A DNA stretch of 41,322 nucleotides from 630D-37 sp037478835 (GTDB taxonomy: Bacteria; Chloroflexota; Anaerolineae; Anaerolineales; Villigracilaceae), in NCBI GenBank assembly GCA_037478835.1, contig JBBFLV010000013.1, positions 1 to 41,322 on the forward strand, written 5' to 3'. Below, piece after piece: positions 33,957 through 41,322 of the stretch. Positions within the stretch are counted from its first letter, which is position 1. The number at the start of each line of letters is the position of its first letter. The notes under the pieces are model-generated. The model did not search any database. It was not told the DNA's origin and saw only the letters and a list, made by a program, of their open reading frames with translations. A program made the position numbers and the translations under genes.

Positions 33957-35312
33957 CTAGAATTTGCAGGCGCGGTCGGTGATCTCCAGCGCCTGATCCA
34001 GGATGGCGAAGCCTTCGGCGAGCTGCTCTTCGGTGATGATCAGCGGCGGGATGATCAACACGGTGTGCCAGTGGGTGTAGAGGAAAAGGCCGTGCTCCAA
34101 GCAGTAGTTTCGCAGGGCAATCATCTCCGGGCTGGTGCCGTTCCAGGGAGCCATCGGCTCTTTGGTCTTGCGATCGCGCACCAGCTCGATGATGCCGAAG
34201 AGGCCGATCGAGCGCACGTCGCCCACCGAGGGGTGTTTTTCGCCCAGCTCGGTCAGCAGGCGATGGAGCACGCGCCCCATTTCGGCGGCATGCTCGACCA
34301 GGCGCTCTTCCTGCATGACCTGGATATTGGCGATCGCCGCGGCCAGCGAGACGGGGTGGGAGGTGTAGGTCAGCCCGCCCTCGTAGACGCGATCGTTGAA
34401 CGTGGCGGCGATCTCCGGCTTCATCGCCACGGCGCCCAGCGGCGCGTAGGCCGAGGTCAGCCCTTTGGCCATGGTCATAATATCCGGGACGACATCCCAA
34501 TGCTCAACGGCGAACCATTTGCCGGTGCGGCCGAAGCCGCTCATCACTTCATCGGCGATCAGCAGGATGCCGTATTTATCGCACAGGGCGCGCACTCCCT
34601 GCATGTAGCCTTGCGGCGGGATGATGATGCCGTTGGTGCCGGTCACCGATTCCATCAGAATGGCGGCGATCGTCTCCGGGCCTTCGTAGGTGATGATCTC
34701 TTCCAGGTGGTTGAGATAGTCGCGGGTGAATTCCTCTTCCGGAAGATCCGGGTTGGTGCGGTGGAAGGTGGAGCGATAGCGGTAGGGGTCGAGGAAGTGG
34801 ACGACGCCGGGCATCACACCGGCCGGCTCCCACATGTGACGGCGCGGATCGCCGGTGAGCGCCATGGCGCCGGCGGTGGCGCCGTGATAGGAGCGGTAGC
34901 GGGTGAGGATCTTGAAGCGCCCGGTGTAGGCACGCGCCAGCTTGACGGCGTTTTCATTCGCATCGGCGCCGCCCAGGGTGAAGAGCACTTTCGTCAGGGC
35001 GCGGCCGGGGCTGATCTCGGCGATCATTTTGGCGGCCAGGGCACGCACGCGCGTCGTCATGCCGGGGGCGGCATAGGGCAGCTCATCCAATTGGGCTTTC
35101 ATGGCGGCGATGACGCGCTCATTGCCATGCCCGATGTTGACGCACATGGTCATCGAGTTGAAGTCCAGGTAGCGCTTTCCGTGAATATCCCAGAAATAGA
35201 CGCCTTTGGCGGTTTTGACCGGGATCGGGTTGACGCGCGCCTGGGCCGACCAGGTCCAAAAGACGTGTTCTTTGGAAAGTGGGAGAATTTCTTCGTCGCG
35301 GATGGGGAACAT
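33957..35312 (-). CDS. Class III PLP aminotransferase
   Basis: A 451-aa fold type I enzyme. Seen: SYHGATAGAMALTG (PLP-stacking region after Tyr142-His143), LIADEVMSGFGRTG with the pyridine-binding Asp254, and the Schiff-base lysine in MTMAKGLTSAYAPLG (Lys283). It resembles omega-amino-acid:pyruvate or taurine:pyruvate aminotransferases of about 450 residues. The amino donor is uncertain. The ATG at 35312 is chosen because the GAGGAG site lies 8 bases before it. That site overlaps the stop of the DUF2344 gene, so the three genes from 37859 form one unit. Confidence 0.9.
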   Translation of the reverse strand: MFPIRDEEILPLSKEHVFWTWSAQARVNPIPVKTAKGVYFWDIHGKRYLDFNSMTMCVNIGHGNERVIAAMKAQLDELPYAAPGMTTRVRALAAKMIAEISPGRALTKVLFTLGGADANENAVKLARAYTGRFKILTRYRSYHGATAGAMALTGDPRRHMWEPAGVMPGVVHFLDPYRYRSTFHRTNPDLPEEEFTRDYLNHLEEIITYEGPETIAAILMESVTGTNGIIIPPQGYMQGVRALCDKYGILLIADEVMSGFGRTGKWFAVEHWDVVPDIMTMAKGLTSAYAPLGAVAMKPEIAATFNDRVYEGGLTYTSHPVSLAAAIANIQVMQEERLVEHAAEMGRVLHRLLTELGEKHPSVGDVRSIGLFGIIELVRDRKTKEPMAPWNGTSPEMIALRNYCLEHGLFLYTHWHTVLIIPPLIITEEQLAEGFAILDQALEITDRACKF

Positions 35313-35317
35313 GGGGA

Positions 35318-35941
35318 TCACTCCTCGAAGATCAGGCGGAGACGTTCGATGTGGGTTTCTTCCCAGGGGATGCCGAGCTCGGCGAGCACTTCTTCCGGGC
35401 GGCCAGTGGCGCCTTCGCGGGCGCTCAGGCGCATGAAGAGCCGTCCATCTTCCAGCAGGCGCAGCTCTTCGATGAGCGGGCGCAGGTCGTAATCTTTGCC
35501 GCGCCGTTGCCTCGGCAACGCAGGAGCTTCTAACACGGCGGCGATGCGCCGGGGCAGTTCCGAGTGCGAATCCCCCGCTTGATTCGGCAGGGTGACGGCA
35601 TATTCGGCGGCACGCAGCTGCGTTTGCAGGGCCGGCGCGTTGGCCTCTATTTCTTCTATCTTCAAAATTTCTAACCCCGGCGGCGCGACGGATTGGATCT
35701 TTTCGCGCAACCCTTCGAGGGGGACGGATTCGGTGAGAAAAATATCCACGATCTCGGCGCGCGAGGTGAAGCCGAGGGGAAGGGCAGAGGCGATCTGGAT
35801 GCGCGGTTGGGGGTGGAAGCCGTGGCTGTAGGCCAGGGGCAGGCCGGCCCGGCGCAGGGTGCGCTCCCAGATGCGATGCAGGTCGAGGTGGCCGGTATAG
35901 CGCAGGGGACCCTGCTTGGCGAAGGTGATGCGCAGGCGCAT
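35318..35941 (-). CDS. TIGR03936/DUF2344 radical SAM-linked protein
   Basis: 207 aa. The N-terminus MRLRITFAKQGPLRYTGHLD, then WERTLRRAGLPLAYSHGFHP and PRIQIASALPLGFTSRAEI, are typical of DUF2344. This family is found fused to, or next to, TIGR03960 radical SAM proteins and has no known biochemical role. Only one base separates its ATG from the stop of the radical SAM gene. I chose the ATG at 35941 because the family begins there. The longer frame overlaps the radical SAM gene in another frame. The C-terminal part (about 120-207) is less conserved. Confidence 0.9.
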   Translation of the reverse strand: MRLRITFAKQGPLRYTGHLDLHRIWERTLRRAGLPLAYSHGFHPQPRIQIASALPLGFTSRAEIVDIFLTESVPLEGLREKIQSVAPPGLEILKIEEIEANAPALQTQLRAAEYAVTLPNQAGDSHSELPRRIAAVLEAPALPRQRRGKDYDLRPLIEELRLLEDGRLFMRLSAREGATGRPEEVLAELGIPWEETHIERLRLIFEE

Positions 35942-35942
35942 A

Positions 35943-37859
35943 TTATTCGGTGACCAGCTCGAGGACGGGGAGCGGCTTGGCCGGGGATTTGACTTCCGGG
36001 CATTTCCAGTAGTCGCCGGGGTTTTCACGGCGCAAGGCGCTGAAGGTGGGCAGGATGCCGCAGGCGAAGCATTGCTGACGGCAGTCAATGCGGATCTGGC
36101 CTTCGAGGGACATGCGGAAATCTTGGAAGAGGTAGGTTTTGCGCACGCCGACCGAGATGTGATCCCAGGGGAAGATTTCATCGGCGCGGCGCGGACGGTG
36201 GGTGTAGAAGGCCGGGTCGAGGCCGTGTTCGGCAAAGGCTTCCATCCAGGCTTGGAAGTGGCGCTGATCGCCCCAGGCATCGAAGCGGGCGCCGCGCCGC
36301 CAGGCGCTTTCGATGACCTCGGCCAGGCGCCGATCGCCGCGCGAGAGCCAGGCCTCCAGCAGGGTTTCTTCGGGTTCGTTCCAGGTGAGCTTGATGTTGC
36401 GATCGCGCAGGGAGCGCTTGAGCAGGTCTTGTTTGGCGCGGATTTGCTCGACCGTATCGCAGGAAACCCATTGGAAGGGGGTGTGCGGCTTGGGGACGAA
36501 GGTGCTGACCCCGGCGTGGACTTTGGCCTTCATGCCGAGCACTTTGCGACCTTCGGCGAGGATGCGGTAGCACAGATCGGCGATGGCCTGAACATCTTCC
36601 AGGGTTTCGGAGGGGTGGCCGATCATGAAGTAGAGCTTAATGGTCGTCCAGCCGCGGCGGTAAATTTCTCGCACCGTTTGCAGGATTTGCTCATCGGGGA
36701 TGTATTTGTTGATGATGCGGCGCATGCGCTCGCTGGCGGCCTCGGGCGCCAGGGTGAAGCCGGCCGAGCGGTGCTGGCGGAGCTTTTCGGTCAGGTCCAC
36801 GGAGACGGTTTCGATGCGCAAGGAGGGCAGCGAGATGACCAGGTTGCGATCGCGGAAGCGTTGGCTGATGGCCTCGACGAGTTCGACGATGCGGCTGTAA
36901 TCCGAAGAGGAGAGGGAGAGCAGAGCCAGCTCTTCAAAGCCGGTGTTGTTCAGGGCCTCTTCGGCAGCGCGGACGATCTCTTCGACGGAGCGCTCGCGCA
37001 CGGGACGGACGATCATGCCGGCATGGCAGAAGCGACAGCCGCGGGTGCAGCCGCGCATGATCTCGACCGAGACGCGGTTGTGCACGGTTTCGACGTTCGG
37101 GACGATGAAGCGCGTGGGCGGGGGTGGCAATTTGGCGACGATGCGTTTGGTGATCGTGCTCGGCGCTTCGGGAACGGTGGGGCGAACTTCGCGAACGGTG
37201 CCATCCTCGAAGTAAGAGACTTCGTAGAAGCGCGGGATGTAGAGGCCGGGGATTTTGGCCATGCGGCGGAGCAGTTCTTCTCGTGACCAGCCTTCCTCTT
37301 TGCCGCGTTTGATGGCATTGAGAATATCGTGGATGATCTCTTCGCCTTCGCCGATGGCAAAGGCATCGATGAAGGCGTGCATCGGTTCGGGGTTGGTGGT
37401 GGCGTGACCGCCGGCGATGATCAGCGGGTGACGTTCATCCCGATCGCGGCTGCGCAGGGGCAGGCCGGCCAGGTCGAGGATGTTGAGCACGTTGGTGTAG
37501 AGGGTTTCGTAGGGCAACGAGAAGCCGATCAGATCGAAGGCGGCCAGGGGATGGTGCGTTTCCAGGGAGTAGAGCGGAATGCCGGCCTGGCGCATTTCGG
37601 CTTCCATGTCGATCCATGGGGCGTAGGCGCGCTCGGCCAGGGCATCCTCGCGCTGGTTGATCTGATCGTAGAGGATCTTCAGGCCAACATTGGATACACC
37701 GATATCGTAAATATCCGGGAAGATCAGGGCGACCTTGAGGGGCGTTTCTGCCCAGGATTTGACGATGCTATTGTATTCGCCGCCGATGTAGCGGCCGGGT
37801 TTTTGAACCTTTAAGAGCACGCGTTGCAAACGGGTTTCGATCTGTTCAGGGATTAGCAT
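35943..37859 (-). CDS. TIGR03960 family B12-binding-like radical SAM protein
   Basis: 638 aa. The N-terminal Rossmann-like region (about 40-190; VALIFPDIYDIGVSN, IIAGGHATTNPEP) resembles the B12-binding region of such enzymes but lacks an obvious DxHxxG cobalamin box. The radical SAM cluster is CTRGCRFC (Cys271, Cys275, Cys278), followed by SLSSSDYSRI. Near the C-terminus CRQQCFACG may bind another cluster or metal. With DUF2344 it forms a conserved pair of unknown function, often near ribosomal or RNase E/G genes, so a role in RNA or ribosome modification is suspected. The gene is divergent from mce across a family A repeat. Confidence 0.92.
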   Translation of the reverse strand: MLIPEQIETRLQRVLLKVQKPGRYIGGEYNSIVKSWAETPLKVALIFPDIYDIGVSNVGLKILYDQINQREDALAERAYAPWIDMEAEMRQAGIPLYSLETHHPLAAFDLIGFSLPYETLYTNVLNILDLAGLPLRSRDRDERHPLIIAGGHATTNPEPMHAFIDAFAIGEGEEIIHDILNAIKRGKEEGWSREELLRRMAKIPGLYIPRFYEVSYFEDGTVREVRPTVPEAPSTITKRIVAKLPPPPTRFIVPNVETVHNRVSVEIMRGCTRGCRFCHAGMIVRPVRERSVEEIVRAAEEALNNTGFEELALLSLSSSDYSRIVELVEAISQRFRDRNLVISLPSLRIETVSVDLTEKLRQHRSAGFTLAPEAASERMRRIINKYIPDEQILQTVREIYRRGWTTIKLYFMIGHPSETLEDVQAIADLCYRILAEGRKVLGMKAKVHAGVSTFVPKPHTPFQWVSCDTVEQIRAKQDLLKRSLRDRNIKLTWNEPEETLLEAWLSRGDRRLAEVIESAWRRGARFDAWGDQRHFQAWMEAFAEHGLDPAFYTHRPRRADEIFPWDHISVGVRKTYLFQDFRMSLEGQIRIDCRQQCFACGILPTFSALRRENPGDYWKCPEVKSPAKPLPVLELVTE

Positions 37860-37910
37860 GGTGACCTCATACGGTAAAGGGTGAGAGTGTGAGAATTATA
37901 CCTGAGGACG

Positions 37911-37983
37911 GTGGACCGTGGACCGTAGCATCGGGCTTTAGCCTGTGCCGGTACCGACCGTAGACGGTAGACAGTGGACTGTG
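37911..37983. repeat. Composite family A intergenic repeat upstream of mce
   Basis: GGACGGTGGACCGTGGACCG is followed by GCATCGGGCTTTAGCCTGTG, then GACCGTAGACGGTAGAC words. This is the same order of parts as in the other family A clusters. Its last word, TGGACT, lies where a -35 box would be for the TATAAT at 37999. Confidence 0.8.
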
Positions 37984-38004
37984 GCCTGGGCGGGATGGTA
38001 TAAT
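37975..38004 (+). promoter_or_regulatory. Promoter upstream of mce, -35 inside the repeat
   Basis: TGGACT (37975-37980, 4 of 6 consensus) and TATAAT (37999-38004) are 18 bp apart. The -35 is part of the repeat unit. The start is expected near 38011. Confidence 0.55.
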
Positions 38005-38099
38005 CCCTCGTGAGTTATAAATGTGGCGCAAATGCTCGCACTTGCGCAAAAAGGTCGGCAGCAGTGGACTCAAGTTTCTGTGAAATTCATGGAGAAGGT

Positions 38100-38501
38100 A
38101 TGCCTCGCATCAAACGCATTCACCATCTGGCGATCGCGGTGCGCGAAATGGAGCCGGCATTGCGCTTTTGGCAGGAAGCTTTAGGGCTGGAATTGACCGA
38201 ACAGCGCCAGGTCCCTGCAGAAGGAGCCGAGATCGCTTTTTTCAACCTGGAAGGGGGCGAGATCGAACTGGTGCGTCCTACGGAACCGGAAAGCGGGTTG
38301 ACTCGTTTCTTAGAAAAGCGCGGTCCCGGTATGCATCATGTCTGCTTGGAAGTCGAAGGATTGGATGAGATTCTGGAAAGTCTGAAAGCGCGTGGGGTGC
38401 GCTTGATCAACGAGGTGCCACGGATGGGAGAAAACGGACGGCGGTATGCCTTCATCCATCCGGAGAGCACCGGCGGCGTGCTGGTCGAATTGTACGAGTG
38501 A
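38100..38501 (+). CDS. mce: Methylmalonyl-CoA epimerase
   Basis: A 133-aa vicinal-oxygen-chelate protein that interconverts (2R)- and (2S)-methylmalonyl-CoA in propionate metabolism. Two beta-alpha-beta-beta-beta modules carry the metal ligands: His9 (HHLAIAV), a glutamate near GGEIELV (about Glu56), His80 (MHHVCLEV) and Glu130 (VLVELYE). The ATG at 38100 has GGAGAAGGT upstream and matches the family start. The open frame extends back to a GTG at 38010, right at the expected transcription start, and would add a Cys-rich 30-residue leader. I consider the ATG start more likely. The mutase is not in the window. Confidence 0.9.
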   Translation: MPRIKRIHHLAIAVREMEPALRFWQEALGLELTEQRQVPAEGAEIAFFNLEGGEIELVRPTEPESGLTRFLEKRGPGMHHVCLEVEGLDEILESLKARGVRLINEVPRMGENGRRYAFIHPESTGGVLVELYE

Positions 38502-38610
38502 GCGTTTTTCGTCGGCCGGGTCTCCGAACGACTGAATCCACGGCCAAGTGGGAGCGCCCCCTTCAGAATCGGCGCGTGACCCGTTTCCTTTTCCCCTCGA
38601 TGGAGGTTCC

Positions 38611-39099
38611 ATGAAAAAAGACCGCTTTTTGTTGGGCATTTTGATCGGCATCGGCATTCTGGTTTTGCTAGCGGTGGTGCGTGTGCTCACCTATTCCCCG
38701 GCCGAGATGACCTACGGCGAAGAGACGACCCCACAGGGGGTGGTGCATAACTATCTGGTGGCCGTTTACCGTCAGGAATACGAACGAGCCTATTCCTACC
38801 TGGCCGATAAGGCAAAGAAACCGACCCTGGATGGGTTTCGGCGCTCCTTTCTAATGGGCATGGTGGACCCTAAACAGGCGATGGTACAGGTCGGGAAGGC
38901 GGAGATCGTGGATGAAACGCAGGCGAGGGTGGAGGTTAACATCATCTATGTCTCTTCGGATCCCTTCGGCGGGAGCTACAGCAACGTCCAATACGCCTTC
39001 CTGGTACGTCAGGATGGGGCATGGAAGATCGAGTCCATGCCGTATCCTTTCTGGGATGGGAGCTGGTACGAGGTGCTCCCGGTTTCGCCTGGAGATTGA
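38611..39099 (+). CDS. Membrane-anchored DUF4878/NTF2-like protein
   Basis: 162 aa. A single N-terminal membrane segment (about 6-27, LLGILIGIGILVLLAVVRV) is followed by an extracytoplasmic domain. TPQGVVHNYLVAVYRQEYERAYSYLA and the late FLVRQDGAWKIESMP match the NTF2-like/DUF4878 pattern of lipoprotein-like domains. Function unknown; such domains often sit in envelope proteins. No lipobox is seen, so it is anchored by the helix. The ATG at 38611 has TGGAGGTTCC upstream. It precedes the large DUF5671 membrane protein by 94 bases with a hairpin between them. Confidence 0.7.
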   Translation: MKKDRFLLGILIGIGILVLLAVVRVLTYSPAEMTYGEETTPQGVVHNYLVAVYRQEYERAYSYLADKAKKPTLDGFRRSFLMGMVDPKQAMVQVGKAEIVDETQARVEVNIIYVSSDPFGGSYSNVQYAFLVRQDGAWKIESMPYPFWDGSWYEVLPVSPGD

Positions 39100-39128
39100 T
39101 CAGGCCGCGTAGCGCTAAAGCGAAGGGT

Positions 39129-39149
39129 GAGCCCTCCGGCGCAGGGCTC
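39129..39149 (+). terminator. Hairpin after the NTF2-like gene
   Basis: GAGCCCT and AGGGCTC form a perfect 7-bp stem with a 7-nt loop. Only TTGATCC follows, so termination may be weak or absent. Confidence 0.4.
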
Positions 39150-39193
39150 TTGATCCGTGGCGCGCGGGTGCTTTTTAAATTTCGGAGGTTCTC

Positions 39194-41068
39194 ATGAAAA
39201 CGGTTCGCCGTCTATACCTGTACGGAATTGCCATTGTCAGCCTGGAAGTGGTGCTTTGGGGAGTGATCGGACTGTTGCGCGGCCTGTTTGCGCAAACCCT
39301 CAGTGCGCCGGAGGTCCTTTTGCGTGCCCTTTCGCTGGTGCTGGTGGGCGTGCCGATCTTCCTGTTCCATTGGCTGTGGAGCAAGCGCCTGGCAATGGAG
39401 GATGCAGAGGAAGCCACCTCGCTGCTGCGGGCGGTTTTCTTCTACGCGGTGTTACTCGTCAACGGCATCCCGATCTTTCAAAACCTGTTGGCGCTCCTCA
39501 ACCGCGCTCTGTTGCAGATCGTCGCGCTTCCCCCTTCGCGTGCCCTTTTGGGAGGCAGTCAACGAGGGAGCGATAACCTGATCGCCATCTTCGTCCTCGT
39601 CCTGTTCTGGGCCTATTTCTGGAAGGAGCTACGTCAGGCCTGGCAGAAGCTACCCGATCCCCGCAATTTCCTGGATACACGTCGCCTGTACCGTTTCCTG
39701 TGGATGCTCTATGGGCTTCTGCTGCTGGTGACCGGCGCGGTGCAGGCCCTTCGCTCCTTGTTCTATTCGCCTTTCTTGATCGGCGGGGATAGCCGCGTTC
39801 AGCTGCTGAACGGCCTGGCATTTCTGATCCTCGGCACGCCGCTTTGGTACTATGCCTGGGCAAAATGTCAGGAAAATCTCCAGGAGCCGGAGGAGCGCGA
39901 GTCGCTACTGCGGCTGGGAATCTACGCTTTGCTCAACCTGGGCAGCGCACTGGTGATCCTGATCACAGCCTGGGCGTTGTTGGACCTCTTGCTGCGTCTG
40001 GTGCTGAACGTCCAAACCGTCAACCTCGCAGAGCCGCTCGCCGATCTATTTTCTCTCCTGATCCCGTTTGCCGTGCTTTGGGGATACTATGGGCGCTGGT
40101 TTAACTGCCAATTGGAATGGATGTCTACCGAACGTGCCGTCGAAATCCGGCGCTTTGGACGTGGGCTGTTGGCACTGGCCGGCCTGATCACCGTTTCCGT
40201 CGGCGCAGGAAGCCTGCTGAACCTGTTGGCTCAATCCCTGACCGCTTTCGGCTCTTCCGAGGCCATGCGCGAGACCCTGAGCTTCGGCTTGAGTGCGTTG
40301 GGCATTGGCCTGCCCTATTGGCTGGTGCACTGGGGCCCCCTCCAGGCGGAAGCGCTGGGAGAGGGAGAGACGGCCCAGGGGGCGCGTCGCTCGCTGGTGC
40401 GCCGGGTCTATCTCTACCTGGTGCTCTTCGGCAGCGTGTTGGCGGTGATGGGGTTCGCTATCGCGCTGGTTTACCAGGCCTTGCGCTTGCTCTTGCTCTC
40501 GGAAGGAGGCAATGGCCTTACCGAGCTCTTTTCCTCGGCTTTCCTGCTGATCTACTTTTCCCTGCTCCTGGTCTACCATCTCCGACAAATTCGCCAGGAA
40601 ACGGCCTGGTCGGAGAAGGTGCAGCGTTCCCGTTTTGCCGCTTTCCGCGTGCTCCTTTTGGCAGAAGAGGATTCTTTCGCTACTTCCGTAGAGCGCGCCT
40701 TAGAGCAAGCCGTGCCCGGCGTGCAACTGGTGCGCCTTTCCCCTTCTTCTCCCTCTCCCGAACAAGGGGACGTGTTGATCTACCCTCTCGGCCTGCAGCC
40801 GCTTCCGGAGTGGGTGAGCACCTTCCCGGCCCCTCATCTGATGATCCCATCGGCGGCGGAAAACCGTTTCTGGGTGGGATTCCTGATGCAACGCTGGCCG
40901 GAGCAGGTGGCCAAAATGGTGCGCCGGATGGCATTGGGTGAAGCGTTGCGCCAACCTGTTCAATCGCCGACAGTTTGGACCGTGCTCGGCTACCTTTTTG
41001 CCGTTTTGTTCGCGCTTCAACTGTTGGGGGTGCTTTTCGGGATTGCCCTTGCGTTGATCGCCGATTGA
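39194..41068 (+). CDS. Membrane protein with six DUF5671-like repeats and a C-terminal soluble domain
   Basis: 624 aa. I see six units of about 70-80 residues, starting near residues 1, 72, 160, 235, 315 and 398. Each begins with an Arg/Leu/Tyr-rich helix (RRLYLYGIAIVSL; TRRLYRFLWMLYG; RLGIYALLNLGSA; RRFGRGLLALAG; RRVYLYLVLFGSV) and ends in a second helix with aromatic/Trp residues (PIFLFHWLW; TPLWYYAWAKC; LPYWLVHWG). That gives about 12 membrane helices. A soluble alpha/beta stretch (about 480-590, starting FRVLLLAEEDSFATSVE) follows, then a last helix (594-622). DUF5671 has no known function. The soluble domain faintly resembles a receiver- or TIR-like fold, but no active residues are identifiable. 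GGAGG precedes the ATG at 39194. Confidence 0.8.
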   Translation: MKTVRRLYLYGIAIVSLEVVLWGVIGLLRGLFAQTLSAPEVLLRALSLVLVGVPIFLFHWLWSKRLAMEDAEEATSLLRAVFFYAVLLVNGIPIFQNLLALLNRALLQIVALPPSRALLGGSQRGSDNLIAIFVLVLFWAYFWKELRQAWQKLPDPRNFLDTRRLYRFLWMLYGLLLLVTGAVQALRSLFYSPFLIGGDSRVQLLNGLAFLILGTPLWYYAWAKCQENLQEPEERESLLRLGIYALLNLGSALVILITAWALLDLLLRLVLNVQTVNLAEPLADLFSLLIPFAVLWGYYGRWFNCQLEWMSTERAVEIRRFGRGLLALAGLITVSVGAGSLLNLLAQSLTAFGSSEAMRETLSFGLSALGIGLPYWLVHWGPLQAEALGEGETAQGARRSLVRRVYLYLVLFGSVLAVMGFAIALVYQALRLLLLSEGGNGLTELFSSAFLLIYFSLLLVYHLRQIRQETAWSEKVQRSRFAAFRVLLLAEEDSFATSVERALEQAVPGVQLVRLSPSSPSPEQGDVLIYPLGLQPLPEWVSTFPAPHLMIPSAAENRFWVGFLMQRWPEQVAKMVRRMALGEALRQPVQSPTVWTVLGYLFAVLFALQLLGVLFGIALALIAD

Positions 41069-41072
41069 GTGG

Positions 41073-41170
41073 AGCCTCGCACCGGGATTCATCCTGTGCC
41101 GTACAGACAGTCGACCGTAGACCGTAGACTGTTGACCGTAGACTGTTGACCGTAGACCGTCGACCGTAGC
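41073..41170. repeat. Composite family A intergenic repeat upstream of the lipoprotein gene
   Basis: GCACCGGGATTCATCCTGTG is followed by about 60 bp of GACCGTAGAC and GACTGTTGACCGTAGAC words. Same order of parts as at 37911 and 22216. Confidence 0.8.
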
Positions 41171-41247
41171 ACGCACCGGCAGTGCTCCCGAAAACAAGAG
41201 TACAATTCAACTACCCATCCACTCAATTTCCCAGAAAGGAGTCGCCC

Positions 41248-41322
41248 ATGTCCCGCTTCTTTCTGACCCTCGCCCTGCTCACCCTCCTCACCGCCTGCGC
41301 CGCGCCGAACGTAGGCGGTGGA
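41248..41322 (+). CDS. N-terminus of a lipoprotein, cut by the window edge
   Basis: The 25 visible codons read MSRFFLTLALLTLLTACAAP and then a Gly-rich stretch. This is a type II signal peptide with the lipobox LTAC, so the mature protein would be lipid-modified at Cys17 and held on the membrane surface. AAAGGAG lies 8 bases before the ATG. TACAAT about 42 bases upstream could be its -10 element. The rest of the protein is outside the window, so its function cannot be told; solute-binding proteins are a common class with such starts. Confidence 0.8.
   Translation, partial: MSRFFLTLALLTLLTACAAPNVGGG

Overview
The window looks like a piece of a chromosome of about 60% G+C from a Chloroflexota bacterium, probably of the Anaerolineae lineage and perhaps a moderate thermophile. 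This rests on remembered family distributions: a eukaryote/archaea-like ProRS, the TIGR03960-DUF2344 radical SAM pair, a quinate-dehydrogenase-like protein beside an NTP transferase, CooC-type ATPases and DUF5671 membrane repeats. No rRNA, tRNA, cas gene or transposase is visible.

Left end (1-3287): a CRISPR array of 28 repeats of 37 bp enters from beyond the left edge and ends at 2000. The next 720 bp carry minus-strand, phage-like gene pieces and end at a single degenerate CRISPR repeat (2721-2765). The foreign fragment is therefore bracketed by CRISPR repeats, and a gene is broken at each border. This is the most unusual structure in the window.

Housekeeping and small modules (3288-12542): Lon protease with an SDR oxidoreductase; a minus-strand DUF4160-DUF2442 pair; an M24 peptidase; a structured RNA that I read as 6S RNA with its own promoter; a class IV aminotransferase; a LOG-family protein with an apparently leaderless start; ProRS; and an AlkD-like HEAT protein.

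Formate/CO-type operon (12543-15554): a formate/nitrite transporter, a stand-alone Lrp ligand-binding domain and two CooC-type nickel-insertion ATPases are tightly packed. A perfect CRP/FNR-family palindrome and a near-perfect one lie upstream. The enzyme served (CODH/acetyl-CoA synthase or similar) is not in the window.

Minus-strand block (15606-22074): clpC ends at a clear terminator and is followed by radA, a quinate-dehydrogenase-like gene, an NTP transferase, a PAP2 phosphatase and a small HTH protein. A perfect 22-bp palindrome lies just before the HTH start.

Defence (22349-28207): a textbook promoter drives a two-gene restriction-modification operon. A long beta-class adenine methyltransferase is followed by a DEAD-type helicase with a C-terminal PD-(D/E)xK nuclease, and the operon closes with a strong terminator. 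The middle of the methyltransferase is compositionally distinct, as expected for a swapped target-recognition domain.

Translation and radical SAM block, minus strand (28561-37859): TIGR03960 radical SAM, DUF2344, a class III aminotransferase, AspRS, AsnRS, a four-helix membrane protein, a STAS-like protein and MtaB.

Right end (38100-41322): methylmalonyl-CoA epimerase, a membrane-anchored NTF2/DUF4878-like protein, a large membrane protein built from six DUF5671-like repeats, and the first 25 codons of a lipoprotein. Two families of short, degenerate intergenic repeats recur through the window in upstream regions, often ending next to a -10 element.
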